Positions 28,666 to 35,888 of a stretch of 44,939 nt of DNA are shown here, in pieces (the first letter of the stretch is position 1; each line of letters starts with the position of its first letter). The stretch lies in the NCBI GenBank assembly GCA_016705475.1, contig JADIYD010000015.1, forward strand, positions 1 to 44,939, read 5' to 3'. The notes under the pieces were generated by a model that saw only the letters and a list, made by a program, of their open reading frames with translations, had not been told where the DNA came from and did no database searches. The stretch comes from Betaproteobacteria bacterium. GTDB lineage: Bacteria; Pseudomonadota; Gammaproteobacteria; Burkholderiales; Rhodocyclaceae. The position numbers were made by a program, and so were the translations under genes.

Positions 28666-29292
28666 GTGGCTCGCGTCGTCAATATCCACCCGGATTCGCC
28701 ACAGCAGCGACTGCTTGCCCAGGCCGCCGATTTTATTCGCAAAGGCGCCCTGCTCGCCCTGCCGACCGACTCCTGTTACGCCCTTGGCTGCCATCTCGGC
28801 GACAAGGAGGCGTTGGATCGCATCCGCCAGATTCGCCAGATGGATGAGCGCCATCATCTGACGCTGATGGTCCGCGATCTTTCCGAAATTGCGCATTTTG
28901 CCCGGGTTGACAACGCCCAGTACCGTTTGCTCAAGGCGGCAACGCCGGGCAGTTACACCTTCATTCTCGAAGGCTCCAAGGAATTGCCACGCCGGGTCAT
29001 GCATCCCAAGCGCAAGACCATCGGCCTGCGTGTGCCGGATCATCCGGTGGCGCTGGCCTTGCTTGAAGAGCTGAACGAGCCGCTGTTGACGACGACCCTG
29101 CAATTGCCGGGAGATGAGTTTCCGCTGACCGAAGGCTGGGAAATTCAGGATAGGCTCGAAGATCAACTGGAACTGATCCTTGATGCCGGCACTTGCGGCA
29201 CCGAGCCAACGACGATCATCGACCTGACCGGAGCAGCGCCCGAGTTGATCCGGGCTGGCCGTGGTCCGCTTGAACTTTTCGGGTTGGGCTGA
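28666..29292 (+). CDS. yciO: YciO-like protein (Sua5/YciO/YrdC fold)
   Basis: A 208-residue protein with KGALLALPTDSCYALGCHLG, the double-stranded-RNA-binding-like fold of TsaC/Sua5 proteins, then RHHLTLMVRDLSEI, TPGSYTFILEGSKELPRRVM and RKTIGLRVPDHPV. True TsaC makes threonylcarbamoyl-adenylate for tRNA; YciO paralogues lack a settled role. The KRKTIGLRVPDH segment and genomic partner point to YciO. The start is a GTG at 28666, two bases after the previous stop. Confidence 0.87.
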   Translation: MARVVNIHPDSPQQRLLAQAADFIRKGALLALPTDSCYALGCHLGDKEALDRIRQIRQMDERHHLTLMVRDLSEIAHFARVDNAQYRLLKAATPGSYTFILEGSKELPRRVMHPKRKTIGLRVPDHPVALALLEELNEPLLTTTLQLPGDEFPLTEGWEIQDRLEDQLELILDAGTCGTEPTTIIDLTGAAPELIRAGRGPLELFGLG

Positions 29293-29293
29293 G

Positions 29294-29950
29294 ATGCTGG
29301 ATATCAACGCCATCATCCAGACCATCGCGATTCTCGCACTGCCGCTGGTTTTCGCCATTACGCTTCACGAAGCTGCCCACGGCTATGCCGCACGGCATTT
29401 TGGTGATCCGACAGCCTGGCAGCAGGGGCGGATCAGCCTGAATCCGCTGCGCCACATCGATCCGATTGGCACCATCCTCATTCCGCTCAGCATCCTGCTG
29501 TTTTCGGGTGGCAATTTCCTGTTTGGCTATGCCAAGCCGGTGCCCGTCGATTTCAGCCGCCTGCGTGACCCCAAGAAAGACATGTTCTGGGTGGCTGCGG
29601 CCGGTCCGGGCGCCAATTTGTTCATGGCCTGCCTGTGGGCGCTGGCCTTCAAACTGTCTTGGTTGTTGCCACAGTTTTTCAGCACGCCACTCGCGCGCAT
29701 GGCTGAAATGGGCATTCAGATCAACTGCGTGCTCATGGTGCTTAATCTGTTTCCCTTGCCGCCGCTTGATGGCGGACGTATTGCGGTCAGCCTGCTGCCG
29801 CATTCGATAGCCTGGAAGTTTGCCCAACTGGAACGCTGGGGCTTTCCGATTTTGCTGGTGCTGTTGTTCACCGGTATCCTCGGTGACATCATGAGTCCAC
29901 TGGTCAATACCTCAGCCGGGCTTATCGCACTCATTTTTGGTCTCTACTAA
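29294..29950 (+). CDS. Site-2-protease-like membrane metalloprotease (M50B)
   Basis: A 218-residue polytopic protein with the zinc motif HEAAH in FAITLHEAAHGYAARHFGDP and the second motif NLFPLPPLDGGR (Asp ligand). There are about five membrane helices and no PDZ domain, so it is the compact YwhC/Rv-type group rather than RseP. The substrate is unknown. The ATG at 29294 follows the yciO-like stop at once, suggesting a shared transcript that continues into trpS eight bases downstream. Confidence 0.88.
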   Translation: MLDINAIIQTIAILALPLVFAITLHEAAHGYAARHFGDPTAWQQGRISLNPLRHIDPIGTILIPLSILLFSGGNFLFGYAKPVPVDFSRLRDPKKDMFWVAAAGPGANLFMACLWALAFKLSWLLPQFFSTPLARMAEMGIQINCVLMVLNLFPLPPLDGGRIAVSLLPHSIAWKFAQLERWGFPILLVLLFTGILGDIMSPLVNTSAGLIALIFGLY

Positions 29951-29957
29951 ATAAAAT

Positions 29958-31160
29958 ATGTACGCAGAACGTGTTCTCTCCGGCATGCGCCCGACCGGGT
30001 CGCTGCATCTTGGCCATTACCACGGTGTTCTCAAAAACTGGATCGAGCTCCAGCACGAGTATCCCTGCCTGTTTTTCGTGGCCGACTGGCATGCCCTGAC
30101 GACCCAGTACGACAACCCGCAGGGTATCGAGAAGGCCTCGATGGACATGGTCATCGACTGGCTGGCTGCCGGTGTCGATCCCAATCAGGCCACGCTGTTT
30201 GTCCAGTCCAGAGTCCCCGAGCACGCCGAACTGCATTTGCTGATGTCGATGATGACGCCGCTCAGCTGGCTCGAGCGCGTACCGACCTACAAGGACCAGC
30301 AGGAAAAGCTGGCTGACAAGGACCTCACGACCTACGGCTTCCTCGGCTATCCGCTGCTGATGAGCGCCGACATCCTGATTTACCGCGCCGACAAGGTGCC
30401 GGTTGGCGAGGACCAGATTCCGCACGTCGAATTCACCCGAGAGCTGGCTCGCCGCTTCAACCACATGTACGGCCGCGAACCAGGTTTCGAGGACAAGGCG
30501 CGCGAAGCCGTCAAGAAACTGGGCAGCAAGAAGGCGCGTCTCTACGAAGAGATGCGCACCCGCTTTCAGCAAAACGGCGACCGTGATGCTATCGAGCAGG
30601 CCAAGGCCGTGCTCGACGAAGTGCAGCACCTGTCGATGGCCGACCGCGAGCGCTTGTTCGGCTACCTCGAAGGTACCGGCAAGATGATTCTGGTCGAGCC
30701 CGGTTATCTGCTGACCGAAGCATCCAAAATGCCGGGTCTGGATGGCCAGAAGATGTCCAAGTCGTACAACAACACGATCACGATGCGGGAATCCGAGGAA
30801 TCGGTGACCAAGAAGGTGCGCAGCATGCCGACCGACCCGGCGCGCGTGCGTCGTACCGATCCGGGCGAGCCGGCCAAGTGCCCGGTCTGGCAGTTGCATC
30901 AGGTCTATTCGAACGACGCTTGCAAGGAATGGGTGCAGCAGGGCTGCCGCACTGCCGGAATTGGTTGCATCGAATGCAAGCAGCCGGTCATTGACGCTAT
31001 CCTCCGTGAGCAGGCGCCGATGCGCGAGCGTGCTCAGGTCTATCTGGACGATCCGACGCTGGTCAAGAACATCATTGCCGACGGCTGCGAAAAGGCCCGT
31101 GAATACGCCCGTGAAACCATGCGTGACGTGCGCGAAGCGATGGGTCTGGAATACCACTGA
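29958..31160 (+). CDS. trpS: Tryptophanyl-tRNA synthetase
   Basis: A 400-residue class I synthetase with the HIGH-type motif in MRPTGSLHLGHYHGVLKNW and the KMSKS loop in PGLDGQKMSKSYNN. The central region has TYGFLGYPLLMSADILIYRA and VGEDQIPHVEF, typical of bacterial TrpRS. The protein is longer than the common 330-residue form because of an inserted segment before the KMSKS loop (FEDKAREAVKKLGSKKARLY onward). It charges tRNA-Trp. The TGA overlaps the next gene's ATG. Confidence 0.95.
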   Translation: MYAERVLSGMRPTGSLHLGHYHGVLKNWIELQHEYPCLFFVADWHALTTQYDNPQGIEKASMDMVIDWLAAGVDPNQATLFVQSRVPEHAELHLLMSMMTPLSWLERVPTYKDQQEKLADKDLTTYGFLGYPLLMSADILIYRADKVPVGEDQIPHVEFTRELARRFNHMYGREPGFEDKAREAVKKLGSKKARLYEEMRTRFQQNGDRDAIEQAKAVLDEVQHLSMADRERLFGYLEGTGKMILVEPGYLLTEASKMPGLDGQKMSKSYNNTITMRESEESVTKKVRSMPTDPARVRRTDPGEPAKCPVWQLHQVYSNDACKEWVQQGCRTAGIGCIECKQPVIDAILREQAPMRERAQVYLDDPTLVKNIIADGCEKAREYARETMRDVREAMGLEYH

Positions 31161-31450
31161 TGTTCGGCTACGACTGGGAATCACTGGTCTGGATCGCCAT
31201 TGGTTTTGGTGGCCAAGGTCTGTTTATGATGCGTTTTGTCGTCCAGTGGTGGTCGAGCGAGAAAGCCCAGCAGGTCGTCGTGCCGGTCGCTTTCTGGTAT
31301 TTCAGCATTCTTGGTGGTGTTGTGTTGACTGTCTATGCCGTGCACCGCAATGACCCCGTATTCATTTTTGGTCAGGGTCTCGGGCTGATCATTTACTTCC
31401 GTAACCTGCACCTGCATTACAAGGGCAAGGCCCGCGCTGCGGCCTCTTGA
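31160..31450 (+). CDS. LAB_N (lipid-A-disaccharide synthase N-terminal domain) membrane protein
   Basis: A 96-residue protein with about three membrane helices: WESLVWIAIGFGGQGLFMMR, VPVAFWYFSILGGVVLTVYA and FIFGQGLGLIIYFRNLHLHY. The FGGQ...MRFVVQWW and GQGLGLIIYFRNL features match the LAB_N family, found alone or fused to lipid A glycosyltransferases. Its exact role is unknown; a part in lipid-linked sugar transfer is a guess. It overlaps trpS by one base and precedes scpA by four. Confidence 0.85.
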   Translation: MFGYDWESLVWIAIGFGGQGLFMMRFVVQWWSSEKAQQVVVPVAFWYFSILGGVVLTVYAVHRNDPVFIFGQGLGLIIYFRNLHLHYKGKARAAAS

Positions 31451-31454
31451 ACGC

Positions 31455-32294
31455 ATGAGCGACGTCCTCGAAGTGCTTCCGGTTGGCGAGGTTGAGCCAT
31501 TTGCCCGCGTGTACGGGCAGCCGCTGGAGCAGATGCCGCTGGATCTGTACATTCCGCCGGATGCGTTGGCCATCATGCTCGATGCTTTCGAGGGGCCGCT
31601 TGACCTTCTGCTGTACATGATTCGTCGCGCCAATATCGATATCCTCGATATCCCCATGGCGCCGCTGACCCGGCAGTATCTCGATTACGTCGAGGCGATG
31701 CGGGCGAGCAATCTCGAGCTGGCCGCCGATTACCTCGTGATGGCCGCCGTGCTGATTGAAATCAAGTCGCGCATGCTGCTGCCACGGCCGAAGCAGGGGG
31801 AGGGCGACGAGGCGCTGGATCCGCGCGCGGAACTGGTCCGTCGACTCATGGAATATGAGCAGATGAAGCTCGCCGGCCAGAATCTGAATGCATTGCCGCA
31901 GGCCGAGCGCGAGTTTTTCTGGGTCGAGACGCTGGTCGAGAAATCGTTGCTGGTTCGTTTGCCAGAGGTCTCGGTCAGCGACCTGAAGGACGCCTGGATG
32001 GCCGTCGTTCGTCAGGCTGGCTTGAAGAGGCATCATCAGATTGGTCGCGAGGAACTTTCCGTTCGCGAGCACATGGGCATCATCCTGCGCGCCTTGCAGG
32101 CTAAAGGTGGTTTCGTCCAGTTCGAAACCCTGTTCGACCCGGAAATGGGCGTGCCCGGCCTGGTCGTCCATTTCATTGCCATGCTCGAACTGGGCCGCGA
32201 AAAACTGATTGAAATCACCCAGACAGAAGCCTTTCAACCCATTTACGTCCGAGTGCATCAAGGTGGAACCGAGCCAGGTCAAGAGAGTGCTTGA
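31455..32294 (+). CDS. scpA: Segregation and condensation protein A
   Basis: A 279-residue kleisin with FEGPLDLLLYMIRRANIDIL, the conserved N-terminal ScpA signature, then LELAADYLVMAAVLIEIKSR and MLLPRP. The C-terminal winged helix is around VVHFIAMLELGREKLIEITQ. ScpA bridges SMC heads with ScpB in the condensin complex. The C-terminus overlaps the scpB start by 32 bp. Confidence 0.95.
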   Translation: MSDVLEVLPVGEVEPFARVYGQPLEQMPLDLYIPPDALAIMLDAFEGPLDLLLYMIRRANIDILDIPMAPLTRQYLDYVEAMRASNLELAADYLVMAAVLIEIKSRMLLPRPKQGEGDEALDPRAELVRRLMEYEQMKLAGQNLNALPQAEREFFWVETLVEKSLLVRLPEVSVSDLKDAWMAVVRQAGLKRHHQIGREELSVREHMGIILRALQAKGGFVQFETLFDPEMGVPGLVVHFIAMLELGREKLIEITQTEAFQPIYVRVHQGGTEPGQESA

Positions 32295-32808
32295 GGCTGC
32301 ATTGCTCGCCGCACGCGAGCCGATGTCGCCCAACGACATGAAGAAAATGTTCGATGAGGAGCTGTCGGCCGATACCCTGCGCAAGCTGCTCGACGAGTTG
32401 CGCGAGGAATGGGCCGAGCGGCCGGTCGAGCTGATCCAGCTTGCCTCCGGCTGGCGCTTCCGGACGCGGCCCGAATACCTGCCTTACCTTGAACGTCTGA
32501 ACCCGGAACGTCCGCCGAAATATTCGCGCGCCGTGCTCGAAACCCTGGCCATCATCGCCTATCGTCAACCGGTGACGCGCGGCGATATCGAGGAAATCCG
32601 CGGTGTCGCCGTCAATACCAATGTAGTCAAAACACTCGAAGAGCGCGGCTGGATCGATGTTGTCGGCCACCGCGAAACACCAGGCCGGCCGGCCCTGTTT
32701 GCCACCACCAAGCAATTTCTCGATGATCTGGGATTGCGCAGCGTCAGCGAACTGCCGCCGCTCGAACAAATCGCCCAGACACTGGAGCTGAATTATGAAA
32801 ACCACTAA
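32263..32808 (+). CDS. scpB: Segregation and condensation protein B
   Basis: Two winged-helix domains typical of ScpB: VKRVLEAALLAAREPMSPND at the start and YSRAVLETLAIIAYRQPVTR followed by GDIEEIRGV, GRPALFATTKQFLDDLGL. It binds ScpA in the SMC complex. The GTG at 32263 gives a normal length (about 181 residues) and overlaps scpA; no better start was seen in that frame. The 3' end overlaps rluB by 14 bp, so scpA-scpB-rluB are tightly linked. Confidence 0.9.
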   Translation: MEPSQVKRVLEAALLAAREPMSPNDMKKMFDEELSADTLRKLLDELREEWAERPVELIQLASGWRFRTRPEYLPYLERLNPERPPKYSRAVLETLAIIAYRQPVTRGDIEEIRGVAVNTNVVKTLEERGWIDVVGHRETPGRPALFATTKQFLDDLGLRSVSELPPLEQIAQTLELNYENH

Positions 32809-33820
32809 ACGCACACCTCTCCGTTCTGTCAGCAAGCCGGGCGGATTTCAAAAAAGGCCGGAAATTCCGGTTGACCGTGGCAATCCCGCACCGCGTGGTC
32901 GCACCACCCGCAATGTCCGCGAAGATGCGCCCGAGGCCGAAGAAGTGGTCGAAGCGCTAAAGCCGCGCCGTCGCGCCGCGCTGCCGGCAACAGGCCGGGC
33001 CAGCCGGGGCAACATCGCCCGCAACGGCAAGGCAGTTGTCGAAGCCAAGCCGGAACGACTGCAGAAGATTCTGGCCCAGGCTGGCGTCGGCTCGCGCCGC
33101 GAAATGGAAGAGTGGATTTCGGCCGGCAAGGTCACTGTCAATGGTGTCGTGGCGACCATCGGCCAGTCGGTCGTGCCGACCGACAAGGTCAAGATCGGCG
33201 GCCGCCTGATCAACATCCGTTTTACCGGCAGCACCCGTCCGCCGCGGGTGTTGATGTACCACAAGCCGGAAGGTGAAATCGTCTCGCGCGACGATCCGGA
33301 TGGCCGTCCGTCCGTCTTTGCGGCGCTACCCCGCATGCGCGGCGGTCGCTGGATCAACGTCGGCCGGCTCGATTTCAATACCTCCGGCCTCCTCATCTTC
33401 ACGACTTCCGGCGATCTCGCCAACAAGCTGATGCACCCGAGCTCCGAGCTGGTTCGCGAATATGCCGTGCGTGTGCTGGGCGAGCTGACGCTCGAAGCGC
33501 AACAGCAACTGCTGCATGGGGTGGAACTCGAGGATGGCCGTGCCAATTTCGGGACATTGCATGATGGCGGTGGTGAAGGCGCCAACCACTGGTATCGCGT
33601 GACGATTTTCGAAGGTCGTAACCGCGAAGTTCGTCGCATGTTTGAGGCGGTCGGCTGTACGGTCAGCCGTCTGATTCGTGTGCGCTACGGCCCGTTTGTC
33701 CTGCCACCACAATTGAAACGGGGCATGGCCAGGGAACTAAAAGAGCCTGAAATCAAAATGCTGCTGCGAAGCCTCGAAAACAGCGCGGCGACGCCCCGAA
33801 AGGGCCCTGAAAGCGCGTAA
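32795..33820 (+). CDS. rluB: 23S rRNA pseudouridine synthase (RluB type)
   Basis: After a disordered basic N-terminus (about 85 residues) comes an S4 domain (ERLQKILAQAGVGSRREMEE) and the RsuA/RluB catalytic domain with GRLDFNTSGLLIFTTSGDLA (catalytic Asp) and GRNREVRRMFEAVG. RluB makes pseudouridine 2605 in 23S rRNA; the scpAB context is usual for it. The N-terminal tail contains PEIPVDRGNP, encoded by a partial copy of the dispersed motif. Confidence 0.92.
   Translation: MKTTKRTPLRSVSKPGGFQKRPEIPVDRGNPAPRGRTTRNVREDAPEAEEVVEALKPRRRAALPATGRASRGNIARNGKAVVEAKPERLQKILAQAGVGSRREMEEWISAGKVTVNGVVATIGQSVVPTDKVKIGGRLINIRFTGSTRPPRVLMYHKPEGEIVSRDDPDGRPSVFAALPRMRGGRWINVGRLDFNTSGLLIFTTSGDLANKLMHPSSELVREYAVRVLGELTLEAQQQLLHGVELEDGRANFGTLHDGGGEGANHWYRVTIFEGRNREVRRMFEAVGCTVSRLIRVRYGPFVLPPQLKRGMARELKEPEIKMLLRSLENSAATPRKGPESA
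32861..32884 (+). repeat. Dispersed TTGACCG motif, copy 4 (partial, inside rluB)
   Basis: The conserved half CCGGTTGACCGTGGCAAT is present at 32867-32884, but the T-run is replaced by GGAAATT. It is in the disordered N-terminal tail of RluB and is read in the opposite sense from copies 1, 3 and 5. Confidence 0.5.
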
Positions 33821-33825
33821 ATCGA

Positions 33826-33854
33826 TTTACCAGGAGGAGTAAATCCGTTATAAT
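33826..33854 (+). promoter_or_regulatory. Sigma70-type promoter of the rimP-nusA-infB cluster
   Basis: TTTACC (33826-33831), a 17-bp spacer and TATAAT (33849-33854) form a near-consensus promoter. It lies directly after the rluB stop and before two terminator-like hairpins that precede rimP. Confidence 0.8.
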
Positions 33855-33870
33855 TCACGGGTTTGTTCCT

Positions 33871-33898
33871 CCCGCCATTTTTGGCGGGCATCTTTTTT
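33871..33898 (+). terminator. First hairpin in the rimP leader
   Basis: CCCGCC, loop ATTTTT, GGCGGG, then CATC and T6. It can end rluB transcription but also lies inside the transcript from the promoter at 33826, so it could act as an attenuator. Confidence 0.75.
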
Positions 33899-33905
33899 CG
33901 TAAGG

Positions 33906-33926
33906 TGGGCGTTTCGCCCATTTTTT
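33906..33926 (+). terminator. Second hairpin in the rimP leader
   Basis: TGGGCG, loop TTT, CGCCCA followed by T6, ending ten bases before the rimP start codon. Together with the first hairpin it makes two successive terminator-like structures in one short leader. Confidence 0.72.
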
Positions 33927-33936
33927 ATTTGTGGCT

Positions 33937-34377
33937 ATGGATTTAAACGCACTGCTGGAAACGACGGTTGTCGGACTGGGTTATGAACTCGTTGATGTCG
34001 AGATGTCGCCGCGTGGGCGGACGATTCGTGTCTTCATCGATGCCCCCGGTCGCGCTACGGGGATAGATGTCGAAGATTGCGCCAAGGTCTCCAATCAGCT
34101 GACCCGTGTTTTTGAGGTTGAAAACTTCGATTTCGACCGACTTGAGATTTCTTCGCCGGGCCTCGATCGTGTGGTCAAGAAGGCAGAAGACTTCGCGCGC
34201 TTTGCTGGTCAGGAGATTCAGATCAAGCTGCGCATTCCGCACGGTGGTCGCCGGAACTTCCAGGGCGAACTGCTGGGGTGTGCGGATGGCAAGGTTGGTC
34301 TGCGTCTTGCCAAAGAAGATGCGGAACTGGAATTCAATAATATCGAGAAGGCACGTCTGGTGCCTCGTTTCGACTGA
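33937..34377 (+). CDS. rimP: Ribosome maturation factor RimP
   Basis: A protein of about 146 residues starting MDLNALLETTVVGLGYELVD, with VEMSPRGRTIRVFIDAPGR, DRLEISSPGLDRVVKKAEDF and a C-terminal SH3-like domain. It assists 30S subunit assembly. The ATG at 33937 and a GTG at 33931 are both possible; neither has a good Shine-Dalgarno, since a hairpin and T-run lie directly upstream. It heads the rimP-nusA-infB-rbfA-truB cluster. Confidence 0.94.
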   Translation: MDLNALLETTVVGLGYELVDVEMSPRGRTIRVFIDAPGRATGIDVEDCAKVSNQLTRVFEVENFDFDRLEISSPGLDRVVKKAEDFARFAGQEIQIKLRIPHGGRRNFQGELLGCADGKVGLRLAKEDAELEFNNIEKARLVPRFD

Positions 34378-34398
34378 AGGACTAGGAGGTTTTAGCCC

Positions 34399-35872
34399 AT
34401 GAGCCGTGAAATATTGCTGCTGGTTGATGCACTCGCCCGCGAAAAGAATGTCGCCAAGGAGATCGTTTTTGGCGCCCTCGAGCTGGCCCTTGCGTCGGCT
34501 ACCAAGAAACGCATCAACGACGAAGCCGAAGTGCGCGTGTCGATTGATCGTAATACGGGCATCTACGAGTCCTTCCGTCGCTGGCAGGTCGTGCCGGACA
34601 ACGAATACGTCAACGAATACGTAGAAATTCCGCTCTCGGAAGCCCAGAAGGACGATCCGGAAATCGAGTCCGGCGATACCCTGGAGGAGTCGATCGAGCC
34701 GGTCGATTTTGGTCGTATCGGTGCTCAGGCCGCCAAGCAGGTCATTCTGCAGAAGATACGCGACGCCGAGCGCGAGCAGATTCTGCAGGACTTCCTCGAG
34801 CGCAAGGAGCATGTCGTTTCCGGCACCATCAAGCGCATGGAGCGTGGCAACGCGATTGTCGAGGCTGGCAAGATTGAAGCTCTGCTGCCACGCGACCAGA
34901 TGATCCCCAAGGAAAATCTGCGCATCGGCGACCGTATTCGCGCCTATCTGCTGCGCATCGACCGCAATGCCCGCGGCCCGCAGATCATCCTGTCGCGTAC
35001 TGCGCCGGAATTTGTCATCACGCTGTTCGACATGGAAGTGCCCGAGATTTCCGACGGTCTCATGGAACTGAAGGCCTGTGCCCGCGATCCTGGTCTGCGC
35101 GCCAAGATTGCCGTCAAGTCCAATGACCCGCGCGTTGATCCGATTGGTACATGCGTCGGTCTGCGCGGTTCCCGGGTGACCGCTGTGCGCAACGAAATTG
35201 GTGGTGAGAACATCGACATCGTGCTGTGGTCGGCTGATCCGGCTCAGTTCGTTATTGGCGCCCTGTCACCGGCCGAAGTTTCGTCCATCGTTGTCGATGA
35301 AGAAAAGCACGCCATGGATGTCGTGGTCGACGAAGACAACCTGGCGATCGCCATCGGTCGCAACGGACAGAACGTTCGTCTGGCATCGGAGCTGACCGGC
35401 TGGACGATCAATCTGATGACTCAGGATGAGTCAGCGAAGCGTTCCGAAGCCGAGTACGCCGTGACACGCGTCACGTTCATGGAAAAGCTGGATATTGATG
35501 AAGAGCTGGCTGACCTGCTGATCGAGGAAGGTTTCTCGTCACTGGAAGAAGTGGCCTACGTGCCGCTGGCCGAGATGCTGGAAATTGAAGGGCTGGATGA
35601 AGGGATCGTGGAACGAGCTCCGCAATCGTGCCCGCAATGTATTGCTGACGGAAGCGATCGCGACCGAAGAGAAGCTGGAAAATGTTTCCGAAGACCTGAT
35701 GGGTCTGGAGGGAATGAGCAAGGAATTGGCCGCGAAACTGGCAGGTCACGACGTCAAGACTCGCGATGATCTCGCGGAACTGGCGGTGGATGAATTGACC
35801 GAGATGACCGGCATTGACGACGAGCGTGCCAAGGAACTCATTCTGAAGGCACGTGCTCACTGGTTTGAGTGA
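34399..35872 (+). CDS. nusA: Transcription factor NusA (one frameshift near 35610)
   Basis: The N-terminal domain starts MSREILLLVDALAREKNVAK, followed by S1 and KH domains (GSRVTAVRNEIGGENIDIVL; IAIGRNGQNVRLASELTGW). The two C-terminal acidic repeats lie across a frame break: after EMLEIEGLDEGIV an extra G at about 35608-35611 shifts the frame. The true continuation NELRNRARNVLLTEAIATEE runs to ELILKARAHWFE and the TGA at 35870-35872. NusA controls pausing, termination and antitermination and is usually essential, so the break is likely a sequencing error. AGGAGG lies just upstream of the ATG. Confidence 0.93.
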
Positions 35873-35888
35873 GCGGGAGGTAGCAAGT

